Below are positions 26,966-36,796 of a DNA stretch of 64,000 nt, in pieces (position 1 is the stretch's first letter; the number at the start of each line of letters is the position of its first letter). The DNA lies in assembly GCA_021777835.1 (NCBI GenBank), contig JAJYDC010000008.1, forward strand, positions 62,001-126,000. Reading direction: 5' to 3'. This DNA comes from Bacteroidota bacterium. Lineage in GTDB: Bacteria > Bacteroidota > Ignavibacteria > Ignavibacteriales > Ignavibacteriaceae. Below the pieces are notes generated by a model. It searched no databases, was not told the origin of the DNA, and worked only from the letters and a program-made list of their open reading frames with translations. Made by a program: the position numbers and the translations under genes.

Positions 26966-27873
26966 TGCAAACATCTACAAATGATTACCGGAAATATTTG
27001 AATCCTGCGGTCATATCAAAATTAAATTCTCTTGAATTACGGGCTAGATTAGTTGTAGAGGGCTTCATGGTTGGTCTTCATAAAAGCCCGTACCATGGCT
27101 TTAGCGTAGAATTTACGCAGCATAGACCATATATGCAGGGCGATTCTGTGAAAGATATTGATTGGAAGGCTTACGGAAAAACCGAAAAATTTTTTATTAA
27201 ACAATATGAAGAAGATACTAACTTAAAAAGTTATATTTTATTAGATACTAGTAAATCAATGGGGTACAGTTCCGGCAATAATATATCAAAATTGGAATAC
27301 GCGATAACTCTGGTAGCAGGATTGAGCTATTTGATGATAAAACAACAAGATGCCGTGGGATTATCATTATACTCTGAAACTATAGATAAATATTTCCCTC
27401 CGAAAACTACGAAATCATATCTTCAAGAAATTTTAAAAAGTCTCAACTCCTTAACTCCTTCTAATAAGACCAACACGGCTAATTCCTTAAATATTATAGC
27501 CGAGAAAATTAAACGTAGAGGATTAGTAATAATAGTATCTGATTTTTTTGACGATATAAACTCAATTCTAAAAGCTTTAAAACATTTTCGATATCAAAAA
27601 AATGAAGTTATTGTCTTCCAAATTCTTGATCCTCTTGAAAGAAATTTTGCGTTTGGAAACGATGCAATATTCAAGGACTTAGAGACGGACGACGAAATTT
27701 CAACGCAACCTTATCAAATTCAGAATTCCTATAGAGAAGCAGTTGAAAGCTTCATTAACAAAATTAAAACTGAATGCTTAAATTCAAATATTGAGTATAA
27801 CCTTATTGAAACTTCTATGTCATATGACATAGCACTTTTCAGTTATCTGCAAAAAAGAAGTAAATTAACTTAG
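26965..27873 (+). CDS. DUF58 domain protein (vWA-like fold)
   Basis: The 302 residues have the DUF58 core QHRPYMQGDSVKDIDWKAYG (about 50-69) followed by a von Willebrand A-type segment with LLDTSKSMGY (DxSxS metal site, about 93-102) and IIVSDFFDD. Such proteins are usually encoded with a MoxR AAA+ ATPase and transmembrane vWA proteins and are thought to help assemble or activate complexes. Here no MoxR gene is adjacent; instead it is coupled to the BamD-like lipoprotein. It ends 25 bases from glmM in a convergent arrangement. Confidence 0.85.
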   Translation: MQTSTNDYRKYLNPAVISKLNSLELRARLVVEGFMVGLHKSPYHGFSVEFTQHRPYMQGDSVKDIDWKAYGKTEKFFIKQYEEDTNLKSYILLDTSKSMGYSSGNNISKLEYAITLVAGLSYLMIKQQDAVGLSLYSETIDKYFPPKTTKSYLQEILKSLNSLTPSNKTNTANSLNIIAEKIKRRGLVIIVSDFFDDINSILKALKHFRYQKNEVIVFQILDPLERNFAFGNDAIFKDLETDDEISTQPYQIQNSYREAVESFINKIKTECLNSNIEYNLIETSMSYDIALFSYLQKRSKLT

Positions 27874-27898
27874 CTTAGACATTTTAGGGCTACCAATC

Positions 27899-29248
27899 TT
27901 AAAACATTTTTTTAATTACATTAAAATACTTTTCAGAATATTTTTCCGCTGATTCCTGTGTCTTTGCTTCTGTTATAATTCTTATTATTGGCTCAGTATT
28001 TGATTTCCTAAAATGTACCCAATGATCTTCAAAATCAACCTTTAACCCATCTTCAGAATTTAATCTCTCATTTTTATATGTATCCATGAGAAGGCCAATT
28101 ATTTTGTCAGGTTGAGAATTACCAACATCAATTTTCTTCTTTGCTATGAAATATGAAGGCAAAGTGTTTTTTAACTCGGCAATAGTTCCGCCGAAATCTG
28201 TTAAATGTTGTAGTGTTATTGCAATACCTACTAGTGCGTCACGTCCATAATGCAGTTCTGGAAAGATTACTCCGCCGCTTCCTTCGCCACCAATTACTGC
28301 GTTAACTTCTTTCATCTTTTTTACAACATTTGCCTCACCCACGGGGGATCTAAATACCTTCTGGCCAAAATCCGCAGCTACATCATCAACAGCTCTCGTT
28401 GTAGACAAATTAACTGCAACATTTCCTTTTTTCTTAGATAAAATGAATTTTACAACCTGAGTTATTGTGTTCTCCTCCCCAAAAGGTTTTCCCTCATTAG
28501 TAATAAGAACCAACCTATCAACATCAGGGTCAACGACAATTCCGAGGTCAGCTTCATTAAATTTTACAGCTTTCATCGTTTCTGTCAAATTTTCCGGTAA
28601 AGGCTCAGGGAGACGTGGAAATATACCGGTACGCTCGCAATTCATTTCTATAACATCACAACCAAAGTCTCTTAAAAGATCAGGAATTACGTAGACTCCG
28701 GCACCATTTACGCAGTCAACTACAACTTTAAATTTCCTTGCTTTTATTTCATCAATTCTTAAAAATTCTAAGTTCAAGACATCTGTTTTATGTTTTTTTA
28801 ACCCCTGTTCAAAGTATTTCAAGCTTCCTAGCTTATCCCAACTTTCAAATAATGGATTTATCTCTAAAAGCTTAAGCATTTCTTTATTTTGCTCCGGAGT
28901 CATAAATTGACCTGTATTATTCAGCAATTTCAAAGCATTCCACTGGTTTGGATTGTGACTAGCTGTGATTGCTATGCCTCCATCCGCAGACAAAGTTTTT
29001 ACAGAATATTGAACAGTAGGTGTAGGACAAATTCCTATTAATATTACATCCAGACCTTTAGCTAATAGAGTACCTGTAATAAGGGATTGAACCATTTCGC
29101 CTGATATCCGCGCATCTCTTCCAACAACAATTTTTCCTTTCCCCACAAAATCTGCATATGCAGATGTATATTTTACAATCGTAAGCGGATCAAGGCCATC
29201 GCCTATTATTCCGCGTATTCCCGAAACACTGACCATTAGAGTGGACAT
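27899..29248 (-). CDS. glmM: Phosphoglucosamine mutase / phosphohexomutase
   Basis: This 449-residue alpha-D-phosphohexomutase has the phosphoserine loop TASHNPNQWNALKL (about 91-104), the metal loop DPDVDRLV (about 233-240), the sugar loop GEGSGG (about 316-321) and the phosphate-binding C-terminal RKSNTEPIIRI. The first two residues of the domain (VSGIRG) and the overall length fit GlmM, which makes glucosamine-1-phosphate for peptidoglycan and LPS. Phosphomannomutase or glucomutase activity is possible because the families overlap; the choice of glmM is likely but not certain. It is transcribed divergently from nth with a gap of 57 bases. Confidence 0.82.
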   Translation of the reverse strand: MSTLMVSVSGIRGIIGDGLDPLTIVKYTSAYADFVGKGKIVVGRDARISGEMVQSLITGTLLAKGLDVILIGICPTPTVQYSVKTLSADGGIAITASHNPNQWNALKLLNNTGQFMTPEQNKEMLKLLEINPLFESWDKLGSLKYFEQGLKKHKTDVLNLEFLRIDEIKARKFKVVVDCVNGAGVYVIPDLLRDFGCDVIEMNCERTGIFPRLPEPLPENLTETMKAVKFNEADLGIVVDPDVDRLVLITNEGKPFGEENTITQVVKFILSKKKGNVAVNLSTTRAVDDVAADFGQKVFRSPVGEANVVKKMKEVNAVIGGEGSGGVIFPELHYGRDALVGIAITLQHLTDFGGTIAELKNTLPSYFIAKKKIDVGNSQPDKIIGLLMDTYKNERLNSEDGLKVDFEDHWVHFRKSNTEPIIRIITEAKTQESAEKYSEKYFNVIKKMF

Positions 29249-29305
29249 TTATCCTCCTATTTGTGTAATATCATTATTTATGATCATAGAATTAATTATG
29301 TTAGA

Positions 29306-30067
29306 ATGAAGAAAAATAATCTTAATAACTTATTAAATATGCCCGAGAAATCAATAAAAGTATTTAGAACTATTTCAAAAGTAAATGAAATATTAATCCA
29401 AAAATATGGAATACCATTTCGTCCTCAAAATCCACCCAATCCAGTTGACATGCTAATTGCAACAATTCTTTCGCAAAATACAAATGATAAGAATTCGTAT
29501 AGGGCATTCTTACATTTAAAAAATAATTACCGTGACTGGTATGAAGTTGCAGCCTTATCTGTATCAAGAATTGTTAGAGAAATTAAGATAGCAGGACTTG
29601 CAGAACAAAAATCAAAAGCAATAAAGAATTTACTAACCTCACTAATTGAAAAAAATGGAAGTATTAGTCTTGAATACCTATTGAAATTTAGTAATGAGGA
29701 AATATTAAAAGAGTTAACAAATTACAAAGGCATTGGAATAAAAACTGCCAGCTGCGTACTTCTATTTTCTTTTAAAAAAAATATTTGCCCAGTAGACACG
29801 CATGTACACCGGACAACAAATCGTATCGGAATTGTCTGCACAAAAGCTCCTGATAAGACTTTTTTGATCCTCAATAAGAATTTACCTCAAGAGATTGCAC
29901 ATTCCTTCCATACAAACTTAATTAGATTAGGCAGGGAAATCTGCAAACCAACAAATCAAAATTGTTTTATATGCCCCTTAAAAAATATTTGCAGATATTC
30001 AGAAAAGAATTTTAAAATAAGAACAGCTTCTAAAGAAAATAAATTTTTATTGTTAGATAATATATGA
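29306..30067 (+). CDS. nth: Endonuclease III-type DNA glycosylase
   Basis: This bifunctional glycosylase/AP lyase removes oxidised pyrimidines. The helix-hairpin-helix YKGIGIKTASCV carries the catalytic Lys, and the GPD Asp is in PVDTHVHR. The 4Fe-4S ligands are C-x6-C-x2-C-x5-C in CKPTNQNCFICPLKNIC near the C-terminus. ATG 29306 gives 253 residues; an upstream TTG (29261) is also in frame. A basic N-terminal tail and about 20 C-terminal residues exceed E. coli Nth (211). Confidence 0.9.
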   Translation: MKKNNLNNLLNMPEKSIKVFRTISKVNEILIQKYGIPFRPQNPPNPVDMLIATILSQNTNDKNSYRAFLHLKNNYRDWYEVAALSVSRIVREIKIAGLAEQKSKAIKNLLTSLIEKNGSISLEYLLKFSNEEILKELTNYKGIGIKTASCVLLFSFKKNICPVDTHVHRTTNRIGIVCTKAPDKTFLILNKNLPQEIAHSFHTNLIRLGREICKPTNQNCFICPLKNICRYSEKNFKIRTASKENKFLLLDNI

Positions 30068-30291
30068 AATTGCTGTTAGTAATTATGAAATGTAAGTAAT
30101 ACTTGTATAAAAGAATATTAAGAATATAATTATCCAGCTTTTTCTTGAAACTAAAGATTTCTATTTTAAGCTATATATAATCGAGCAATCGGAAAAGAAA
30201 GATTCTTCGTTAACAAAATGCAGCTAACAAAATAGGCGAATTACCACTAAAAATAATATTTGTATTCTTTAGGTTATGATACGAAATGAGT

Positions 30292-31542
30292 TTAATTACT
30301 TTGTCCTGAATAAATTATTTCACCATTCTTAACTGTCATACAATTCAAATTCCTGCCGATATTATACACAATATCAGTGTAATCATTGGTACAGAAAATT
30401 GCAAAGTCAGCTTTCTTGCCTATTTCTAAACTTCCAGAAATATTGTTTCTGTTTACTGCTTTTGCTGCATTTATTGTGACTGCAGAAATAACCTGTTCGA
30501 CAGTCATGCCCATTTTAAGTGCTGCAATAGACATAATTAGACTCAAATTTGCAATGTTTGATGAACCTGGGTTATAGTCCGTGGACAAAGCTATAATAGC
30601 ATTTTCTTCAATTAGCTTTTTTGCGGGGGCATAAGGGTGGTTAAGGAAAAACGAGACGCCAGGTAAAAGAGTACATACTATTTCAGATGCCGCAATATTT
30701 TTAATATCCGCCTCAGTAATTACTTCTAGATGGTCTGCGCTAAATGCTTTGTATTTAATAGCAGTAGATATACCATTCATTGAAGTAAATTGATCAGTAT
30801 GAAGTTTTACATTAAGACCCAATTCCAATGCTTTGTCAAAAATAAGATTTACCTCATTAGGAGAAAAAGCTGTCTTCTCACAAAACGCATCACAAAATTC
30901 TGCCAGATTATTTTTAGCTATAAATGGAAGCATTTTATTGGTGATTAAATTAAGATAAGAGTCGTGGTCGCCTTTGAATTCGGGAGGGTAGGCATGAGCT
31001 CCAAGAAAGGTAGCTATAATATCAATTGGAAATATTTCATTTAATCTTTTTATTGTTCTCAGTAATTTGATCTCATTATCGAAGTCCAAGCCATACCCGC
31101 TTTTAATTTCCATAGTCGTAATGCCTTGGGAAATAAAGTATTCGATTCGTGGTTTCACAGTATTTATTAGTTCGTCAAAACTTGCGTTTCGAACTGCTAT
31201 CACGGTATTATTAATACCACCACCGCTTGCAGCAATTTCTTCATAGGATTTCCCATCCAATCTCTTGCGAAACTCCTTTGATCTTGAGCCAAAGAATAGT
31301 GTATGAGTGTGACTTTCCACCAATCCGGGTAATATTATTTTGTCTTTTACTGATATACATTCATATTTAGAATATTTTGATAATGAATGGTTGGGAATAA
31401 AATCTTTAATAATTGAATCCTCGACCAAAATAGAATGACCCGAAATCAGATTAATTTGGTCTAATGATTTCCCACGTTTGTAATTAATTCCATTTGTATC
31501 TACAGTGATGATTGCCGAAGCATTAGAAAAAATCTTAATCAT
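30292..31542 (-). CDS. hutI: Imidazolonepropionase
   Basis: HutI opens the imidazolone ring in histidine degradation, giving N-formimino-glutamate. The 416-residue amidohydrolase has the metal motif HTHTLFFGSR (about 78-87) with the family extension KRLDGKSYEEIAASGGGI. Further ligands are in LGAHAYPPEF, KLHTDQF and STDYNPG. No hutH, hutU or hutG gene lies in this window, so the pathway must be completed elsewhere. It ends 224 bases from nth and starts 11 bases after the SPOR lipoprotein gene in the same direction. Confidence 0.95.
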   Translation of the reverse strand: MIKIFSNASAIITVDTNGINYKRGKSLDQINLISGHSILVEDSIIKDFIPNHSLSKYSKYECISVKDKIILPGLVESHTHTLFFGSRSKEFRKRLDGKSYEEIAASGGGINNTVIAVRNASFDELINTVKPRIEYFISQGITTMEIKSGYGLDFDNEIKLLRTIKRLNEIFPIDIIATFLGAHAYPPEFKGDHDSYLNLITNKMLPFIAKNNLAEFCDAFCEKTAFSPNEVNLIFDKALELGLNVKLHTDQFTSMNGISTAIKYKAFSADHLEVITEADIKNIAASEIVCTLLPGVSFFLNHPYAPAKKLIEENAIIALSTDYNPGSSNIANLSLIMSIAALKMGMTVEQVISAVTINAAKAVNRNNISGSLEIGKKADFAIFCTNDYTDIVYNIGRNLNCMTVKNGEIIYSGQSN

Positions 31543-31553
31543 ACTAAAATATT

Positions 31554-32087
31554 CTACTTAAATATGTTTATTTTAGAACTTATTACTCTTGAGTCGCTAA
31601 ATCCCATTTGTTTTAATTGAAAATTTAGATTATCGGCATCTTGCGTAGTCCTAAAATCACCTACTTCAACCTTATAAAATGGAGGGTCGAAGACTATGTA
31701 TATATCCTGTCGATCCGTTTTGGTAGCAACATTGAGCTTTGTTGAATCTGCTTCATCCAAATTATCGCTGGTATAAACTAATATTCTATATCCTTGAGAA
31801 GTATTAAGTACTACTTTCGTCTTTGAAGTATCAGGCAGGTTCCTATAGTTATACCACAAACCATTTCCTACATCTGGACGAGTACTCTTTATTTTGGGTA
31901 AATCTAGTCTAGTCCTATATTGGGACAAATCAAAATTCTCCTGTTGTTGATATTTTTTTGTTTTAACAGCAGCGTTTTCTTTTAGAGTTGGTTTTTGTTC
32001 ATATCTCGTTGACACCGAAGTACCGCAAGAAACAACTAAAATGCTTGTTGTAATGCAAGAAAATAAAAATAATATTTTCGAAACCAT
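31554..32087 (-). CDS. SPOR-domain lipoprotein
   Basis: The 177 residues start with a lipoprotein signal ending VVSC (Cys21). A Ser/Lys/Gln-rich linker of about 75 residues leads to a C-terminal SPOR domain (about 100-177; YRILVYTSDN, FYKVEVGDFRT, LKQMGFSDSRVIS). SPOR domains bind denuded peptidoglycan glycan strands and concentrate at division sites. The protein is likely outer-membrane anchored with its domain in the periplasm. It is divergent from glgA with a 166-base gap. Confidence 0.83.
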   Translation of the reverse strand: MVSKILFLFSCITTSILVVSCGTSVSTRYEQKPTLKENAAVKTKKYQQQENFDLSQYRTRLDLPKIKSTRPDVGNGLWYNYRNLPDTSKTKVVLNTSQGYRILVYTSDNLDEADSTKLNVATKTDRQDIYIVFDPPFYKVEVGDFRTTQDADNLNFQLKQMGFSDSRVISSKINIFK

Positions 32088-32253
32088 TGGATACAGTCCT
32101 AAAAATTGATTTTAATTGATAACTAATATAAAACAAAGTGCTTAATACTTAAAGCATTAATTGGATAATACACCATGAATTGATGTTCTAAAATGTTGTG
32201 ACGTAAGTAATTATTTAGTAAATTTACTCTAATAAAAACAAACCTTTTAGCTA

Positions 32254-33747
32254 ATGTCAGTAAAAAAACTTAAAATTTTGTTTGTAACCTCCGAGGTAGT
32301 ACCCTTTATGAAAACCGGAGGGCTAGCTGATGTTTCGGCGGCTTTGCCTCAAATGTTGGCAGAAATGGGACACGAAGTAAGGATCGTTGTTCCCAAATAT
32401 GGCGCGGTTGATACTAGAAAATTCAAAATTCATGAAGTTGTAAGACTTAAAGATTTAACAATGAAAATTGGAGATAAGGATGTTGTTTATTCTTTAAAGT
32501 CCTGTTTTTTACCCGGACAGAAAATAAGAGTGCAAATTTATTTTCTTGATAATCAAGACTATTTTGGAAGCAGGAACAGTCTCTATGTTGATCCTGTTAC
32601 AGGTCTGGATTATCCCGACAATGATGAAAGATTTATTTTACTCACTCATGCTGTTTTTGAATTAATATCTAAATTAGGCTGGATCCCTGATATTATTCAT
32701 GGAAACGACTGGCAATGTGGATTAATTCCCGCCTACTTAAAGAGTATTTATAAAGACAACGAGGCATATTCAAAGTTTAAAACATTATTTACGATTCATA
32801 ATCTAGCTTATCAGGGAGAATTTCCAAAATCATCTTTTATTAAGACCGGATTGCCCGAGGAATTAAATTCGGAAAAGGGAATTCAAATATATGACAAAGT
32901 AAACTTCATGAAATCAGGGTTGCTTTATGCTGACGTTATTAATACAGTTAGCGAGACTTATTCAAATGAAATCAGATCTGACGATGAATTAGGTGCTGGT
33001 TTAAGACAAGTGCTTGCAAAAAGAAAAAATGATCTCTATGGAATTATAAATGGCATTGATGAAAAAGTTTGGAATCCTGAAAAAGATAAGTTATTGCCAA
33101 GAAAATATTCATTGAAAAATTTTGAGGGAAAACTCGAAAATAAAAAGGAACTTGCTGAAAAATTTGGATTTAATTTTAACGAAAATATTCCTATAATTGG
33201 AGTAATATCGCGCCTCTATGAAGCAAAAGGTTACGATTTAATTAGTGAGGCGTTCCCAGAGTTAATGAAATTGAATATTCAAATGATCATTCTTGGTACC
33301 GGAGATAGGAAATATCATAATTTCTTTGACAAAATGAGCAAAAAATATCCAGATAAATTTGCGTGTTATTTAGGCTTCAACGATGATCTCGCCCATTTAA
33401 TTGAAGGTGGCTCTGATATTTTCTTAATGCCATCAAGGTACGAACCTTGTGGTTTAAACCAAATGTACAGCCTTGTTTATGGTACAGTCCCGGTTGTTAG
33501 AGAAACGGGCGGTCTAGCAGATACGGTTGAGCGTTTCAATGAAAAAACAGGCGAAGGTAATGGATTTGTTTTCAAGCAGTATGAAGCACCCGCTTTATTG
33601 AAAGAGCTAAAAAGGGCGTTAAAGTTATTTGAAGACAAAAAAATGTGGATGAAAATAATCCGTAATGGTATGAAGAGTGACTTTAGCTGGACCGCATCTG
33701 CTAAAAAATATATAGACCTCTATAGAAAGATCCTGAATAACGATTAA
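32254..33747 (+). CDS. glgA: Glycogen synthase (ADP-glucose type, GT5)
   Basis: The 497 residues have the GT5 N-terminus LFVTSEVVPFMKTGGLADV (KTGGL binds the glucosyl donor), HGNDWQCGLIPA, IHNLAYQGEF and the C-terminal SRYEPCGLNQMYSL and ETGGLADTVE loops. It extends alpha-1,4 glucan in the cytoplasm. The gene opens a run of coupled genes: gmhB starts one base into its stop codon. No glgB, glgC or glgP is present here, so glycogen metabolism is split across the genome. Confidence 0.95.
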   Translation: MSVKKLKILFVTSEVVPFMKTGGLADVSAALPQMLAEMGHEVRIVVPKYGAVDTRKFKIHEVVRLKDLTMKIGDKDVVYSLKSCFLPGQKIRVQIYFLDNQDYFGSRNSLYVDPVTGLDYPDNDERFILLTHAVFELISKLGWIPDIIHGNDWQCGLIPAYLKSIYKDNEAYSKFKTLFTIHNLAYQGEFPKSSFIKTGLPEELNSEKGIQIYDKVNFMKSGLLYADVINTVSETYSNEIRSDDELGAGLRQVLAKRKNDLYGIINGIDEKVWNPEKDKLLPRKYSLKNFEGKLENKKELAEKFGFNFNENIPIIGVISRLYEAKGYDLISEAFPELMKLNIQMIILGTGDRKYHNFFDKMSKKYPDKFACYLGFNDDLAHLIEGGSDIFLMPSRYEPCGLNQMYSLVYGTVPVVRETGGLADTVERFNEKTGEGNGFVFKQYEAPALLKELKRALKLFEDKKMWMKIIRNGMKSDFSWTASAKKYIDLYRKILNND

Positions 33748-34322
33748 TGGCAAATGTTGCTATATTCTTTGATAGAGATGGGACACTTAATGAAGATCCG
33801 GGTTATCTAGGAAATCCGGACCAAGTTAAATTATTTCCGGGTACTGGAGAAATCCTTTCTCAATTAAAGAAAACATTTAATCTTTTATTTATCGTTATTT
33901 CAAATCAATCCGGAATTGCAAGAGGAATTCTTACCAAAGCAATGGTTGATGCAGTAAATCTAAAAATTAATCAATTGCTTTCTGTTTATGATACTGCAAT
34001 TGACGCGTTTTATTATTGCCCTTCGCATCCTGATTTTAGTGATGTAAATGATTGCTCTTGTCGAAAGCCTTCACCTGAGTTAGTCTTCAAAGCTGCAGAG
34101 GACTTTAATATCAACCTAAGCAAATCGTATTTTGTCGGTGATACTGTTAGTGATATTCTATGCGGGGTCAATGCCGGGTTAAAGACAATCTTGGTAAAGA
34201 CTGGTTTCGGTAAGGAAAGTTTTTCTATCTTGAAAAAGCAAAATATATTTCCGACTTTTGTTGCCGAAAATATTAATGATGTATTTACATTTATTCAAAA
34301 AGATTTTAGCGGAGATAAATAA
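33747..34322 (+). CDS. gmhB: D-glycero-D-manno-heptose 1,7-bisphosphate 7-phosphatase
   Basis: This 191-residue HAD phosphatase has DRDGT with the nucleophile Asp9 and acid/base Asp11, and then the GmhB-specific zinc site YCPSHP...CSCRKPSP. FVGDTVSDI is the metal-binding motif near residue 130. It removes the 7-phosphate in LPS heptose synthesis. Heptose is consistent with a Gram-negative envelope. Overlap with glgA is TAATG. Histidinol-phosphatase activity, found in close relatives, is less likely here because no his operon is adjacent. Confidence 0.88.
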   Translation: MANVAIFFDRDGTLNEDPGYLGNPDQVKLFPGTGEILSQLKKTFNLLFIVISNQSGIARGILTKAMVDAVNLKINQLLSVYDTAIDAFYYCPSHPDFSDVNDCSCRKPSPELVFKAAEDFNINLSKSYFVGDTVSDILCGVNAGLKTILVKTGFGKESFSILKKQNIFPTFVAENINDVFTFIQKDFSGDK

Positions 34323-35507
34323 TTGTCTAGAAATAAATTTCTTCTCATCTTGACCGGGGTAATTTCTTTAGCTTTATATTCTTGCAGCAATAACCCTAAT
34401 CCTATTGGGGCGCAATTAGTTGGTAGTGATTTAGTTAATGTCAAAACGTTGGACTCTTATGCTGATTCTTTACATCAAACTTCATCATATTTTAAGAGCT
34501 CGGTGAATTTATCATCATCCTCATATCTTTTCCTTGGAAAAAAAAATAATGCTCAAGCCTCTGCGTTGATTAAGTTTTATGTTTCGCTCCCAGATTCCAT
34601 GAATCAAGATTTAATAGCAAATAATGCTCAAGTAATATCTTCAATTATAAAGTTGCCTACGGGCTATACATTTGGAGACAGTACCGCTTCTCTTGATTTT
34701 AGTGTACACAAAATAAATAATCCTTGGACTTCGTCAAGTTATAATGCCGATAATATTGGGGCATTATCTTTCGATCCGACCGACGTTAGTTCTAATAGAA
34801 CGGTGACAGATTCCTTAACTACTTTTAATATTAGTAATTCTCTTTCAACTTCCTGGTTAGTGGCAGCAGCTGATTCTGTCGATTCAACTATATACGGAAT
34901 TTATCTTATTCCTTCATCAGGCTCACAAAAAATTCTTGGCTACAATACAGCTTCGACTACTACAAATATTACCTTACAGTTAATAATTCAAAAAGCAGGT
35001 ACTTACACAGATACGGTATCCTTTTCACCTTTGCAGGATTTAAGTGTAATCACTGGAAGTCTCCCCTCGGTTAATCATGAAGATATAGTTGTGCAATCAG
35101 GTGTTGAGATTAATTCAAAACTTTGGTTTGATATTTCAAAGATTCCTTCAAATGCAGTTATCAATTATGCTGACTTAACTCTGAGCCCTGATTCATCAGC
35201 GCAACTTTTTGGAAGTACATTTTATAACTCACTTTTAGCGTCAAACTTGGAAGATAGTGCGTCCGCATTGCCTGATTCGTCCTCTACAAGCTTGTATAAT
35301 GTTATTATTTCATTAAGTGGAAACAAATACGTGGGAAATGTCACCCCAATTGTACAAAAATGGCTATCCTCAAAAAATAACCAAGGCTTATTATTGGAAG
35401 CAGAAGGAAACTTACTTGGGCTAGAATTATTTGCTTTAAAAGGCAGTAATGCTTCCGATTTGCAATTACGTCCGCGTTTAAGAATAACTTACACAACAAG
35501 GAAGTAG
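34323..35507 (+). CDS. Outer-membrane-type lipoprotein, unknown function
   Basis: The 394 residues begin with a lipoprotein signal (LLILTGVISLALYSC, Cys21) after a TTG start. The rest is beta-rich, low in Cys, and Ser/Asn/Thr-heavy, with a repeat-like layout: two segments that each read SSIIKLP... and AVINYADLTLSP..., then WLSSKNNQGLLLEAEGN and LRPRLRITYTT at the end. The last pattern (residue stretch ending RPRLRITY) is shared with DNRLRE-like surface adhesion or structural proteins. No enzyme motif is visible. It is two bases from the downstream outer-membrane protein gene, so the two are probably partners. Confidence 0.75.
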   Translation: MSRNKFLLILTGVISLALYSCSNNPNPIGAQLVGSDLVNVKTLDSYADSLHQTSSYFKSSVNLSSSSYLFLGKKNNAQASALIKFYVSLPDSMNQDLIANNAQVISSIIKLPTGYTFGDSTASLDFSVHKINNPWTSSSYNADNIGALSFDPTDVSSNRTVTDSLTTFNISNSLSTSWLVAAADSVDSTIYGIYLIPSSGSQKILGYNTASTTTNITLQLIIQKAGTYTDTVSFSPLQDLSVITGSLPSVNHEDIVVQSGVEINSKLWFDISKIPSNAVINYADLTLSPDSSAQLFGSTFYNSLLASNLEDSASALPDSSSTSLYNVIISLSGNKYVGNVTPIVQKWLSSKNNQGLLLEAEGNLLGLELFALKGSNASDLQLRPRLRITYTTRK

Positions 35508-35509
35508 CC

Positions 35510-36760
35510 ATGATTAAAAATTTGAAAAAGACAATTTTATTGATACTACTGTTATCGGTTTATATTTTCCCTCAAAGTGGTTCAAGCTACTCAAGAATAG
35601 GAATTGGCGATATGGTGTTTTCGTATTCAGCAAGAAGCATGGGAATGGGCCAGCTCGGAACATCTTTGGCGGTGCCTGACTTCACGGGAATAATAAACCC
35701 TGCAGCTTGGTTTAAATTAGATAGAACCCGTTTTGAAATTACGGTGGATGACAATAATTTATTCTTAAGAAATAATTCACAAAGCGGAAGAATATCTAGC
35801 GCAATTTTTAACGGCTTTACTCTTGCATTTCCGGTCAACCAAAAATATGGTGTTGGCATTGCTATGGGAATTGTCCCTTATTCGAGAGTAAGCTATGATG
35901 TTTCCCAGAGTTATCCATCTCCGATAACAAATGTTTCCGATTATCAGCTTAGTTATATCGGTAGCGGAGGATTATCAAGAACTTTTATTGGTTCTTCATT
36001 TCAACTTCCATTTGGATTAGTTTTAGGAGCTTCACTTGACTACTATTTCGGTCAGATTGATTACTCTTCGCAGGTAAACTTCACAAATACCTCAAATGCA
36101 TCAACTAATTATTTGAAAAGTTATAGACCTAATGGCACAGGGTCAACAGTCGGATTGATAAGTCCGGATTTGTCTCCATTATTTAAGTCAAATTCAATTT
36201 CTGATATACGATTAGGTGTTGCAGTAAATTATATATCCAAGTTAAATGTTGACACTATCGGGTCGGCAAATACTACTTTAGGGGTTGACACTATAGGATT
36301 TGGGTCAGTCAAAATGAGCATTCCGTTAAGAGTATCAGCTGGACTAAGTATGGAGCTAAGCAAAAAATATTTGGTGAGCTTAGATATCCTTAGCCAGCCA
36401 TGGCAAAATTATACTTTTAATAATGTCAAGTCGCCAGAATTAAGAAATGCATATAAAGTAAGTGCTGGATTTGAATATAGACCATCGTTAAATCTTGGTT
36501 CTACGTTTTGGCAGGCTATTATTTGGCGCGCCGGGCTAAGCTATGAACAAACACAATATTTTATAAATGGGACGGGAATAAATCAATTTTCAATTTCGGG
36601 AGGTTTCTCGCTGCCGCTTAGTTATCAGAATACTCTTGACATCGGAATTCAGTATACCGATAGAGGAACAACCAGTTTTAATTTAGTACAGGAAAATGCT
36701 CTAAGAATTGATGTCGGACTAAGCTTAGGCGAACTTTGGTTTGTACAATCAGCAAGATAA
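35510..36760 (+). CDS. Outer-membrane beta-barrel protein (PorV/OmpP1-FadL-like)
   Basis: The 416 residues have a signal peptide (about 1-22, FPQSG) and the N-terminal SYSRIGIGDMVFSYSARSMGMGQ segment seen in PorV/FadL-like barrels of Bacteroidota. The remainder shows alternating amphipathic beta strands (for example YGVGIAMGIVPYSRVSYD, DIRLGVAVNYISKL) typical of an outer-membrane barrel. Loss of a final aromatic is not obvious, since it ends LWFVQSAR. It lies two bases after the lipoprotein gene, so they may act as a surface pair. The transported substrate or cargo is unknown. Confidence 0.78.
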   Translation: MIKNLKKTILLILLLSVYIFPQSGSSYSRIGIGDMVFSYSARSMGMGQLGTSLAVPDFTGIINPAAWFKLDRTRFEITVDDNNLFLRNNSQSGRISSAIFNGFTLAFPVNQKYGVGIAMGIVPYSRVSYDVSQSYPSPITNVSDYQLSYIGSGGLSRTFIGSSFQLPFGLVLGASLDYYFGQIDYSSQVNFTNTSNASTNYLKSYRPNGTGSTVGLISPDLSPLFKSNSISDIRLGVAVNYISKLNVDTIGSANTTLGVDTIGFGSVKMSIPLRVSAGLSMELSKKYLVSLDILSQPWQNYTFNNVKSPELRNAYKVSAGFEYRPSLNLGSTFWQAIIWRAGLSYEQTQYFINGTGINQFSISGGFSLPLSYQNTLDIGIQYTDRGTTSFNLVQENALRIDVGLSLGELWFVQSAR

Positions 36761-36796
36761 TTTTTATTTTTTATTTAATGAGAGTATGCAATATCT

